Of a stretch of DNA of 64,000 nt, positions 1 through 7,486 are shown piece by piece. The position numbers were made by a program, and so were the translations under genes. This DNA comes from Helicobacteraceae bacterium (GTDB taxonomy: Bacteria > Campylobacterota > Campylobacteria > Campylobacterales > Helicobacteraceae). The stretch spans positions 1-64,000 of the forward strand of contig CAAFVR010000023.1 of the NCBI GenBank assembly GCA_900766555.1. Direction: 5' to 3'. Position 1 is the first letter of the stretch. Every line of letters starts with the position of its first letter. The notes below the pieces were generated by a model. The model did not search any database, had not been told where the DNA came from, and saw only the letters and a list, made by a program, of their open reading frames with translations.

Positions 1-284
1 AAAAAAAAGACAAAAAAAAGGAAGAGAAGGGGTGGGGGGGGGGGGGGGGGGGGGGGGGGAAGTTAATAAAAATCAAAACTTTCTACAAAAAGCATTCAAG
101 GAATTTCTTTGAAAAATCTAAATTAGAAGATATAAAATTACGTCAGCAAATAAGCGAGCTTATGCTTGATAAGCAAAAATATGAAGAATTCTGCCACATT
201 TTGCCATTGCAAAATAATGCAGATGAAATAATTTATGAAAAATTAATGAATCTAAAAACTAAGCTAAAAGAATTGCTAGCCTAG
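1..284 (+). CDS. 3' end of an unidentified gene containing a 26-G tract
   Basis: The frame that ends at the TAG at 282-284 is open back to the window edge. It reads a short Lys/Glu-rich stretch, then a run of glycines encoded by the G tract at 34-59, then about 75 residues rich in Lys, Leu and Glu that look helical and end in LKELLA. Only the C-terminus is visible and I do not recognise the family. A homopolymer inside the coding frame is the hallmark of phase-variable surface or LPS genes in Helicobacter, but the start lies outside the window, so ON or OFF cannot be told. The stop overlaps the rplS stop on the other strand in a shared CTAG. Confidence 0.5.
   Translation, partial: KKDKKKEEKGWGGGGGGGGKLIKIKTFYKKHSRNFFEKSKLEDIKLRQQISELMLDKQKYEEFCHILPLQNNADEIIYEKLMNLKTKLKELLA
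34..59. repeat. Poly-G tract, 26 G (phase-variation candidate)
   Basis: There are 26 consecutive G residues, preceded by GGGGT at 29-33. The tract lies inside an open frame on the + strand. It is much longer than the 7-15 nt tracts typical of contingency loci, so its exact length may also reflect a sequencing or assembly uncertainty. Confidence 0.85.
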
Positions 285-703
285 TTTGCGCCGTTAGCAC
301 CTTTAGTATCACTAGCGCTGTTATCACCTTGGGCACCTTGGGCTTTATTTTGCAATATCGTTTTAATTCTAGCTGCTTTGCCTCTTCTATCGCGCAAATA
401 ATATAACTTTGCTCTGCGTACGCGACCAATTCTAAGCACTTGTATAGATTCCAAGCTCTTGCTAAAAAGTGGGAAAATCTTTTCGACGCCCACATTATTT
501 GCACCCATTTTGCGCACTACAAAAGTTCTATCAACACCATTTCCGCGTATTGATATACAAACGCCCTCAAAATATTGGATACGCGTTTTTTCACCCTCGA
601 TAATGCGTATGCCTATTTTTAGCACATCTCCCGCTTTAAATGTTGGCGCCACTTTATCTGCTATTTGCGCATTTTCAAATTGTTGAATATAACGATTTTT
701 CAT
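281..703 (-). CDS. rplS: 50S ribosomal protein L19
   Basis: L19 is a structural protein of the large ribosomal subunit near the 30S-50S interface. The 140-aa product starts [10 protein letters not shown] and has the conserved L19 core, including [26 protein letters not shown] and the basic [19 protein letters not shown] stretch near residue 95. The last 25 residues form a low-complexity Gly/Asn/Ala tail not seen in most L19 proteins. It is the last gene of the rpsP-KH-rimM-trmD-rplS block, 36 nt after trmD. Its TAG overlaps the stop of the convergent gene in the palindrome CTAG at 281-284. Confidence 0.97.
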   Translation of the reverse strand: MKNRYIQQFENAQIADKVAPTFKAGDVLKIGIRIIEGEKTRIQYFEGVCISIRGNGVDRTFVVRKMGANNVGVEKIFPLFSKSLESIQVLRIGRVRRAKLYYLRDRRGKAARIKTILQNKAQGAQGDNSASDTKGANGAN

Positions 704-739
704 AACTTTCCTTATCTTTCTTTCTTTTCTTTAATTTCT

Positions 740-1426
740 TTAATTTTCTTTATTTCGCCTTTTATACAAATCCGGACGAACGTATTGTGTTTTAAAAAGC
801 GAGAGTTGGCGCTTCAAATCGCTAATTTTAGCATGATTTCCGCTAAAAAATTCATTAGGCGCTCCATTTTTAGCATTTTTATCCATTTTATTTTGAGAAA
901 ATACCGGCGCTTCTAATAAATTATTTTCAAAGCTTTCTTCTTTTAATGATTTAGCATTCCCAAGCACGCCATCAATTTGACGCAAAATGCATTCTGAAAT
1001 GCATAATCCAGCCAGCTCGCCGCCCATCAAAATAAAATCGCCAATACTAAAAGCCTCATCGCAAAATTGCTCAATAGCGCGCTCATCAAAACCCTCATAT
1101 CTCCCGCAAACTATCGTTAGATCCGATCTTTTGGACAAACGCATCGCATCTAAATTGCTAAATTGCTTTCCGCTTGGTGTTAGAAAAATAATATGACTTT
1201 GGCTTAGATTTGAAAGCGCATTTGATAGCGGCGCAAAATCAAGCACTTGCCCTGCACCACCGCTTATTTGAGCGCTATCAACTTTTTTATAAGCATTATT
1301 TGCAAAATTTCGCAAATTTATAACTTCAAGCTCAAAAAGCTTTTTATTAAGTGCTATATTTAAAATGCCCTCTTTGAAATGAGACAAAATTAAATCTGGA
1401 AATAGGCTCAAAAAGCGCAAAATCAC
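740..1426 (-). CDS. trmD: tRNA (guanine-N1-)-methyltransferase TrmD
   Basis: TrmD methylates G37 of tRNAs using S-adenosylmethionine, which prevents frameshifting. The 228-aa product has the SPOUT-knot motifs GRYEGFDER (about residue 108) and IGDFILMGGELA (about 128) and the C-terminal SGNHAKI motif. The linker before SGNHAKI is longer than in enterobacteria and lacks the usual YTRP, which I believe is the epsilonproteobacterial form. Translation starts at a GTG that overlaps the rimM stop (GTGA), indicating coupling within the ribosome/tRNA-processing operon. Confidence 0.96.
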   Translation of the reverse strand: MILRFLSLFPDLILSHFKEGILNIALNKKLFELEVINLRNFANNAYKKVDSAQISGGAGQVLDFAPLSNALSNLSQSHIIFLTPSGKQFSNLDAMRLSKRSDLTIVCGRYEGFDERAIEQFCDEAFSIGDFILMGGELAGLCISECILRQIDGVLGNAKSLKEESFENNLLEAPVFSQNKMDKNAKNGAPNEFFSGNHAKISDLKRQLSLFKTQYVRPDLYKRRNKEN

Positions 1427-2031
1427 GGGATTAAATCCTCTGCATATTGCGTATAAATGATCTTTGCATCTCTATCTACAGAGCAAATATAGCGATCAAT
1501 ATATGGTATTAAAAATACTTTTTGCTCATTTTTGACGCATAAAAAATCGCTATTTCCTAGGCGATTTATATCTTCTACGATGCCGATATTTTTGCCATTT
1601 TCAACCACGCTAAAGCCCATTAATTCAAACCAAAAAAATTGATTTTCACTAAGTTTACAGAGTTCTTTTGTAGCCTCAATCGTGCTAAAAAGCAGCTTAT
1701 TACACAAAAATTTTGCTTGATTAATATTTGAAATCTCTTCAAAAAGCACCATTTTACGCGCCATATCAAAAGATCTGATGTGAAATTTTAATGGTGCCTT
1801 CGATGACCCTAGCGCCCCTAGCGATCCAGAAAATCCAGGAGTAGAATTCGCAAGTTCAAGATGATCCGCACAAACTAGCGATCTTAATTCTTCGCTAGAT
1901 CCGATGTAGAACTCAGCTTTAAGCAAATTTTGCTTTTCAAAAATATATGGAAAATCCGTAATCAAATGGCATTTCATCCCGCCATTTAGCCCGATACTTC
2001 TGCCGAGCTTAGCAACTGTTACTAATTTCAC
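1423..2031 (-). CDS. rimM: 16S rRNA processing protein RimM
   Basis: RimM is an assembly factor for the 30S head that binds S19. The 202-aa product begins with the typical VAKLGRSIGLNGGMKCHLITDFP segment (N-terminal RimM domain). It ends with a PRC-barrel-like half (QFFWFELMGFSVVENGKNIG, then FLIPYIDRYICSVD). A Ser/Gly/Ala-rich insertion near residues 60-75 makes it a little longer than average. The start is GTG at 2031, overlapping the KH-protein stop by GTGA, and the end overlaps trmD, so the three are probably translated in series. Confidence 0.94.
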   Translation of the reverse strand: MKLVTVAKLGRSIGLNGGMKCHLITDFPYIFEKQNLLKAEFYIGSSEELRSLVCADHLELANSTPGFSGSLGALGSSKAPLKFHIRSFDMARKMVLFEEISNINQAKFLCNKLLFSTIEATKELCKLSENQFFWFELMGFSVVENGKNIGIVEDINRLGNSDFLCVKNEQKVFLIPYIDRYICSVDRDAKIIYTQYAEDLIP

Positions 2032-2267
2032 AATGCCTTGGCGCTAACTTTATAAAATTGCCCATTCTTGGCGCGCACACCCGCCACAAATGCCTTAATC
2101 GACGCTATCATCGAGCCATTTTTACCAACGACTCTGCCCATGTCGCTAGGATGAACCCATATTATATAGTCATATCCATTTGACACTTTTATGCATTCAA
2201 TACGCACTAAATCTGGCTTTTGAACAATCTTTTTAATATAGCAATCTATGAATTTTGAGACATCCAT
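2028..2267 (-). CDS. KH-domain RNA-binding protein (KhpA type)
   Basis: This is a small 79-aa single-KH-domain protein. The GxxG RNA-binding loop is visible as VVGKNGSM (about residues 47-54) after the hydrophobic strand DYIIWVHP. KhpA proteins bind RNA and in other bacteria pair with KhpB. In epsilonproteobacteria this gene normally lies between rpsP and rimM, as here. Its ATG shares one base with the rpsP stop (TAATG), and its own stop overlaps rimM. Confidence 0.93.
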   Translation of the reverse strand: MDVSKFIDCYIKKIVQKPDLVRIECIKVSNGYDYIIWVHPSDMGRVVGKNGSMIASIKAFVAGVRAKNGQFYKVSAKAL

Positions 2268-2497
2268 TACAGAGCAGATATTTTAGCAACTCGCTCGCTC
2301 ATTTTTGCGCCAACACTTTTCCAATATTCCAATCTTTCGCGATCTATTTTTACTTCTTTTGGCTCATTTAACGGATTATAAAAACCGATAGCCTCGATCC
2401 AGCCGCCATCTCGGCGCTTTCTTGAATCCGTAACTACGATGCGATAAAAGGGCTTTTTCTTACGACCCATTCTTGTTAATCTTATAACGGTTGCCAT
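2267..2497 (-). CDS. rpsP: 30S ribosomal protein S16
   Basis: This is S16, a small-subunit assembly protein of 76 aa. The start [22 protein letters not shown] and the following [19 protein letters not shown] are diagnostic. It is the first gene of the ribosomal/tRNA block after ffh, with a 31-nt gap. A GGAGAA ribosome-binding site lies just ahead of the ATG. Confidence 0.98.
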   Translation of the reverse strand: MATVIRLTRMGRKKKPFYRIVVTDSRKRRDGGWIEAIGFYNPLNEPKEVKIDRERLEYWKSVGAKMSERVAKISAL

Positions 2498-2528
2498 TTT
2501 TCTCCTTAATAAAGTGTGGATTATAGCA

Positions 2529-3857
2529 TTATCTTTTGAACTGATTATTGCCTAGCATTTGCATCATCTGCGCTGCGCCGCCCTTTGAGCTAAAACGCTT
2601 AGCCATTTTGGATGTATTTTCAAAATTTTTGATAATGCGATTTACATCTTGAACCTTCAAACCGGATCCAGCAGCTATGCGCAATCTACGCGAGCCATTT
2701 AAGATCTTTGGATTATCCCTTTCCTTTTTTGTCATGGAATTTACCATCGCTCTTATATTTTTCACCTCGCTTGAATTGTCCAAATCTATATCTTTTAATC
2801 TCGAAGCCATGCCAGATAGCCCAGGTATCATCCCCATAATCGAGCTAAGCGAGCCCATTTTTTTAACATTTTCTATCTGCTCTAAAAAATCTGTGAAACT
2901 AAACTCACCCTTTTGCACCTTTTTAGTCAGCGCCTTGGCTTCTTGCTTATTTATTATCGCGCTTGTTTTTTCAGCCAAACCCTGTATGTCGCCAGCCCCC
3001 ATGAGGCGAGAAATTATCCGATCTGGCAAAAAAATGTCTAGATCTGATATCTTCTCACCAAGCCCCACAAAACGCAGCGGCAACGAGGTTTGATGCGCGA
3101 TATTTAATGCGATGCCACCCTTTGTATCACTATCAAATTTACTTAAAATTACACCATTTATATCAAGTGCATCATTAAATTGAGTTATCGTACGCACGCC
3201 CTCTTGGCCGCTCAAACTATCTACAACATAGATTATCTCATGCGGATCTAGCGCATTTTTTAGCAATAAAAGCTCATTCATTAATGCGCTATCAATTGCC
3301 AAGCGCCCCGCTGTATCTATTATTAATGCATCAAAATCTTCTTCTATTGCGCGTTTTTTGGCATTTTTGGCTATTTCAACTGGGCTTAAATCTTGGGTAA
3401 ATACCGGCACATCAATGCTTTCTCCTAGAGTTTTAAGCTGAGTTACAGCGCCTAGGCGTTGCAAATCGCAAGCGGCTAAAAGTACCTTTTTTTGGCGTGA
3501 TTTCATGTAATTTGCGAGCTTTGCGCATGTTGTTGTCTTACCCGAACCCTGGAGGCCAACCATCAAAATAATTGTTGGCGGTTTGCTAGCAAAATTTAGC
3601 CCATAATTTTTGCTAGATCTTAAGATCTGCTCCAAACTCTTACTTAGTGAATCTAAAAAAGCGCCCTTCCCTATGCCCTGCTCACGTGTTTTGGCGCCTA
3701 CAAATTCCACTATTTCCTTTGTCACTTTGTGATGAACATCATTTTTTAATAGCGATTTTTTAAGCTCGCCCAAGGCTAGATTTAGCGACTTTTCATCATC
3801 GCTGAAACGTATTTTATTAACAACATTTTTGAAACTCTCAGTTAGATTCTCAAGCAT
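2529..3857 (-). CDS. ffh: Signal recognition particle protein Ffh (SRP54)
   Basis: Ffh is the GTPase that binds signal sequences with 4.5S RNA and targets ribosomes to FtsY at the inner membrane. The N domain starts [11 protein letters not shown]. The G domain has the P-loop [22 protein letters not shown] and [10 protein letters not shown]. The C-terminal methionine-rich M domain ends MMQMLGNN. A longer frame starts eight codons upstream, but the ATG at 3857 has a good AGGAGA site six bases ahead and matches the family N-terminus, so it is preferred. It follows the PAP2 gene by 7 nt. Confidence 0.97.
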   Translation of the reverse strand: MLENLTESFKNVVNKIRFSDDEKSLNLALGELKKSLLKNDVHHKVTKEIVEFVGAKTREQGIGKGAFLDSLSKSLEQILRSSKNYGLNFASKPPTIILMVGLQGSGKTTTCAKLANYMKSRQKKVLLAACDLQRLGAVTQLKTLGESIDVPVFTQDLSPVEIAKNAKKRAIEEDFDALIIDTAGRLAIDSALMNELLLLKNALDPHEIIYVVDSLSGQEGVRTITQFNDALDINGVILSKFDSDTKGGIALNIAHQTSLPLRFVGLGEKISDLDIFLPDRIISRLMGAGDIQGLAEKTSAIINKQEAKALTKKVQKGEFSFTDFLEQIENVKKMGSLSSIMGMIPGLSGMASRLKDIDLDNSSEVKNIRAMVNSMTKKERDNPKILNGSRRLRIAAGSGLKVQDVNRIIKNFENTSKMAKRFSSKGGAAQMMQMLGNNQFKR

Positions 3858-3864
3858 ATTTCTC

Positions 3865-4428
3865 CTAAAATGAGTAACCAAAATTAAAGCTAAGCCCAGA
3901 ATCTCTGAGTTCTAGCGCTGGTTTGACATTATATTTATTTGTAAAAATATAGCCAAAACCCCAAGCTATCGCGCCTCCGGCTATAACTTGAAGTAAGCTA
4001 TGTTTTTTGGCATATACGCGTGAGGCCGCCGTTAATGTAGCACCAATTAATGGAGCAATTGCGGGTTTAAATCCATAGCGATAAAAAACAAAGCTAGCTG
4101 CGCTAAAACCGCCGCCAGAATGCCCGCTTGGAAAGCCTTTATAATCTTCAAAACCAGGTCGCTTTGCAAAAGCTACTTTTGCGCCCTTTTTATGCGCAAA
4201 TTCTAGGCTTCTTTTAATAATCTCAATGCTAATTTGCGTTGAAATGCTCCCAAGTGCCAAATCCAATGCGCCATCATAATCTTCTATTCCAATTGTCACA
4301 ACGCCCACAAATGCGGGCATGAGCGTCAAAACATCGCCCAATTGTTCAAAATAACTTTCGCGAAATTTGGCCTCTGCTCCAAAAATAAAAAGCAAAAATA
4401 AAAATAAAAATGAAAGCCTAATCTTCAC
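3865..4428 (-). CDS. PAP2-family phosphatase, exported
   Basis: This is a 187-aa protein with a hydrophobic N-terminal signal or anchor ending near FGAEA. It has the three PAP2 phosphatase motifs: KxxxxxxRP (KVAFAKRP region), PSGH (GFPSGHSGG) and SRxxxxxH (ASRVYAKKH). Family members dephosphorylate lipids such as undecaprenyl-PP or lipid A; in Helicobacter, LpxE and LpxF belong here. Which substrate applies cannot be decided from sequence. The start appears to be GTG at 4428, overlapping the 3' end of xerH by 11 nt, and ffh follows directly. Confidence 0.85.
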   Translation of the reverse strand: MKIRLSFLFLFLLFIFGAEAKFRESYFEQLGDVLTLMPAFVGVVTIGIEDYDGALDLALGSISTQISIEIIKRSLEFAHKKGAKVAFAKRPGFEDYKGFPSGHSGGGFSAASFVFYRYGFKPAIAPLIGATLTAASRVYAKKHSLLQVIAGGAIAWGFGYIFTNKYNVKPALELRDSGLSFNFGYSF

Positions 4429-5476
4429 TCAAATGATCCATAATTTTTGTCGTTTTAAATAACGCGCTCTTATCAAAATGCGTATATATCCTAGAAGTGT
4501 TTAGATCCGCATGACCTAGCGCTTCTTGAACTAGGATTAAATCCCGATGTTGATTATAAAGCAGCGTAGCAAAGCTATGTCGTAACATATGCGGACCCAT
4601 CTTTTCCTTTTTGATCCCAGCAGATAAAAGTATGCCCTCAATCACTTTATAAATATAAGGCTGTGATAGCGCTTTGGCATTTTTATTACAAAAAAGCAGC
4701 TTTGTTTGCGGCAAATTTGAACGAATTTTTAGCCAAGCGCTAAGTAATGCATCAATATAGCTTGCTTTTATCATCACAACGCGGCTTTTATCGCCCTTGC
4801 CTTGTACTTTTAGCAAAAAAACATCTAGCTTTTTATCGCTATCTTGGTGACTTTCTCGCCAAATATCCTTTGCCTCGAGATTTAGCGCCTCACTTACGCG
4901 AATGCCGGTATAAATTATTAGCGTAATTATTAGCAAATCTCTAGATCTAGTTTGGCTATTTGGGCTAAAGTCATTCATCGCATTTAAAAAGCGCTTGATC
5001 TCAAGCTCATTTAAATATGTCGGCAGCTTTGCCTTATTACTTTTGATGCGCGAAATATTAAGCTCAATGCGGAAGGGCCGCGCATTTGGCGCATCATCTA
5101 AATTTTTATTGATATAAAAAAAGAAATTCAAAAGTGCTATGCGATAATTTTTACGCGTTTGAATACTTAGATTTTGAAGCGCCAAAAAATCGCTTAAAAA
5201 TTCATCATTAATGTGATAAAAATTATCTATTTTGCGCTTAGCTATAAAATCTGCTAGCTTAAAAAGCGGCGTAGCATATGTCTGTATCCCGCTCATACCG
5301 GCATTTCGAGCTATTTTTGCAATGCTATGCAGATCTGTTAGATCTATCTTTTCTGATAATTTACTTAGGCATTCAAATATTATTTCACTGTCCATTACTC
5401 CGCGATTTGAAAGCGTTGTTAACTTGTAACGAATATATTTTGCAAGCCAAAATGTAAGCTCATCTTTTGCGCTCAT
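4418..5476 (-). CDS. xerH: Tyrosine site-specific recombinase, XerH type
   Basis: The 352-aa protein has the full tyrosine-recombinase catalytic set: Arg in TGIRVSEA (about residue 195), Lys in GKGDKSRV, HxxR in HMLRHSFA, the second His in LGHADLNTS and the nucleophile Tyr in RIYTHFD. Epsilonproteobacteria use a single Xer (XerH acting on difH) instead of XerC/XerD to resolve chromosome dimers, and the length fits XerH. The N-terminal SAM-like domain spans roughly residues 1-150. The start overlaps the coiled-coil gene upstream (ATGA). I did not identify a dif site in the window. Confidence 0.9.
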   Translation of the reverse strand: MSAKDELTFWLAKYIRYKLTTLSNRGVMDSEIIFECLSKLSEKIDLTDLHSIAKIARNAGMSGIQTYATPLFKLADFIAKRKIDNFYHINDEFLSDFLALQNLSIQTRKNYRIALLNFFFYINKNLDDAPNARPFRIELNISRIKSNKAKLPTYLNELEIKRFLNAMNDFSPNSQTRSRDLLIITLIIYTGIRVSEALNLEAKDIWRESHQDSDKKLDVFLLKVQGKGDKSRVVMIKASYIDALLSAWLKIRSNLPQTKLLFCNKNAKALSQPYIYKVIEGILLSAGIKKEKMGPHMLRHSFATLLYNQHRDLILVQEALGHADLNTSRIYTHFDKSALFKTTKIMDHLSED

Positions 5477-5916
5477 GTCGGATCTAGCGAATTAATTTTG
5501 CCCCACATTAGCTCATGTTTGCGACGCAAAAATTCAATTTCTTTGTCCTTTTGCAATAGCAAATTTTTTAGACTTTTTAGCTCATCTTTTAGATTAGTCA
5601 TTTCATCTTGAAGCGATAAAAATGTATCCTCCAACAGCTTTGCTTGCGTCACTTGAGCCTCAATTGAATGGATAATTTTTTCATACAATGTGCGCATTAT
5701 TTTAAGCGTTTTTTCCAAAAACATTGGATCTATCTTTTGGCCTTGCATTTCAAAATCAACTAAATCTTGATCGATTTTTTGCAAAAAAATAGATATCGCG
5801 CCCTCAGCGCTCAAAAATCCCTCATCGCTCTTTTGATCATACAAAAGAGCATCCTTTGGCATCAAGCTAGAATCAATTGAGCATAATGCGCAAAAATCCT
5901 CCAAGCTAATTTTCAT
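5473..5916 (-). CDS. Coiled-coil protein of unknown function between motB and xerH
   Basis: This is a 147-aa soluble protein with no signal peptide. Its C-terminal half, roughly residues 80-138, is a heptad-like coiled coil (DEMTNLKDELKSLKNLLLQK). The N-terminal half is acidic with scattered Leu and Ile. I do not recognise a family. Its ATG overlaps the motB stop (ATGA) and its stop overlaps the xerH ATG, so it is translated in tight series with both. A role in motility or chromosome segregation is possible, but only context supports it. Confidence 0.75.
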   Translation of the reverse strand: MKISLEDFCALCSIDSSLMPKDALLYDQKSDEGFLSAEGAISIFLQKIDQDLVDFEMQGQKIDPMFLEKTLKIMRTLYEKIIHSIEAQVTQAKLLEDTFLSLQDEMTNLKDELKSLKNLLLQKDKEIEFLRRKHELMWGKINSLDPT

Positions 5917-6668
5917 TTATTTGCTCTATCTAGTATGGATCTAGTCTCTTTTAGGCCCTTTTCATCGGTGTTTAAAAAGATTTCGACGCGATTATTTCTA
6001 ATGCGATTTTCGATGCTATTATTTGGATTTAGCGGATTGTTAGATCCAAATGAAGTAAAGCTAATTTTGTTTGGATCTACTCCATTTTCGATTAAAAGCT
6101 GCATCACATTAAATGCCCTAGCGCTCGCCAAACGATAATGATCTGGATACAAATTGCCGCTTAATGGCGCATTATCCGTGTAGCCGCGCACATTTATTTT
6201 GACTTGCGGAGGCAAGCTTTTTATGACATTTGTAATATCGCGTATATAATCTCGCATTTCGTGATTATCAATAGCAGCTGAATTTGGCCCAAATGTTAGC
6301 GAACTCGGCAATTGCAATGTGACGCCTTGTTCTACTTGCTCCAAAATAGCGCCCTCTTGGATTAGCTGACTAATTTGTGGGATATTCTCAATATTTACTG
6401 GATTTGTACTTTTTAGATTGCCATTTTGATTATTTTTACCATTATCAATTGGATCTTCTTTATTTGTCGGAGGCAACGGCTCGCTCGTGCGCGGAAAATC
6501 AAATATTTTTACAAATTCCTTTTTTAGCGCCTCAACTTTTGCCTTATTTTGCGCTGATATGGCATATAAAGCTATAAAAAGTGCCAATAAAAGCGACAAA
6601 AAATCAGCATATGGGACTGCCCACTTTTCGCTTACGCCATGCTCTTGATGCTTCTTTTTTCTTTTCAT
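5913..6668 (-). CDS. motB: Flagellar motor stator protein MotB
   Basis: MotB forms the stator with MotA and anchors it to peptidoglycan. The 251-aa product has a basic N-terminus, then one membrane helix with the proton-binding Asp at residue 22 (PYADFLSLLLALFIALYA). A linker follows, then a C-terminal OmpA-like peptidoglycan-binding domain (NVRGYTDNAPL, YRLASARAFNV, NRIRNNRVEIFL). It lies 16 nt downstream of motA, as is usual. Confidence 0.96.
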   Translation of the reverse strand: MKRKKKHQEHGVSEKWAVPYADFLSLLLALFIALYAISAQNKAKVEALKKEFVKIFDFPRTSEPLPPTNKEDPIDNGKNNQNGNLKSTNPVNIENIPQISQLIQEGAILEQVEQGVTLQLPSSLTFGPNSAAIDNHEMRDYIRDITNVIKSLPPQVKINVRGYTDNAPLSGNLYPDHYRLASARAFNVMQLLIENGVDPNKISFTSFGSNNPLNPNNSIENRIRNNRVEIFLNTDEKGLKETRSILDRANK

Positions 6669-6684
6669 AGCTTAGCCCTTAGCT

Positions 6685-7452
6685 TTAAAATTGAGATATT
6701 TTTGGATTGCCAGGAGTTATATAACTTAGTAACTTTGATTCAAGATTTCGCGGATTGTCGCCATTTGCTATGCCAGTTACGCCCTCAGATATTATTATCT
6801 TCTCAGTTAATATATCTTTTGAATTTGCTTTTAGCTTATTTCCAAATGGTCCAAATATCGAATAACTGCACACAATTCCAGTAACCGTTGCTGTAAATGC
6901 CCCCGCAATACCAGCTGCCATTTCTGGCGGATTATCAAGCTTTTGTAATGCGAGCGTAAGCCCCATAACAGCACCCACAAGCCCAAATGTCGGGCTAGAT
7001 TCAGCCGCTAATATCCAATAATGCGCAGATGAATTATAATATTCTTCTAATTTTTCAATCTGGATTTCCATCTCAGTTTCAATAGTTTTTAGATCCTTGC
7101 CATCTACCACCATACTTAAGCTTTCGCGCATGAAATCATTATCAAGCTGAGCTACTTTTGATTCAAGAGCCAAAACGCCATCGCGCCTAGCAATGGTTGA
7201 AAATTCAACTAATGTTTTGATCGTGTCATTTAAATTAACTTTAGAGCCTAAGAAAACGACCTTTAATTCTTTGAAAGCTGATTTTACATATGTCATATTT
7301 GTAGCCGTCATCGCCGCAAATAACGTAGTTGGAATTATTATAATAACAGAGCTTAGATGCACCAATTGGAGCGGATTTCCGCCCTCTAAAATGTCACCAA
7401 CAGCCAAAGAAGCTATCGATAAAATGAGCCCCGCAAGACTTGAAAAATCCAT
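6685..7452 (-). CDS. motA: Flagellar motor stator protein MotA
   Basis: MotA is the proton-channel stator subunit that contacts the rotor. The 255-aa product has the MotA/TolQ/ExbB architecture: two N-terminal helices (LAGLILSIASLAVG, SSVIIIIPTTLFAA), a cytoplasmic loop with charged residues (RDGVLALESK, then DNDFMRESLSMVVDG) and two C-terminal helices (SSPTFGLVGAVMGL, GAFTATVTGIVCSY). The conserved Pro of ESSPTFG is present. The gene lies directly ahead of motB and 34 nt after the Maf gene. Confidence 0.96.
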   Translation of the reverse strand: MDFSSLAGLILSIASLAVGDILEGGNPLQLVHLSSVIIIIPTTLFAAMTATNMTYVKSAFKELKVVFLGSKVNLNDTIKTLVEFSTIARRDGVLALESKVAQLDNDFMRESLSMVVDGKDLKTIETEMEIQIEKLEEYYNSSAHYWILAAESSPTFGLVGAVMGLTLALQKLDNPPEMAAGIAGAFTATVTGIVCSYSIFGPFGNKLKANSKDILTEKIIISEGVTGIANGDNPRNLESKLLSYITPGNPKISQF

Positions 7453-7486
7453 AAAGTCACTTTTTGTTTGATTATATTAAAAATTT

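Noticed and set aside
2677..3093. A 138-codon + strand frame inside ffh
   Set aside because: It is antisense to well-conserved Ffh M and G domain codons, with no independent evidence.
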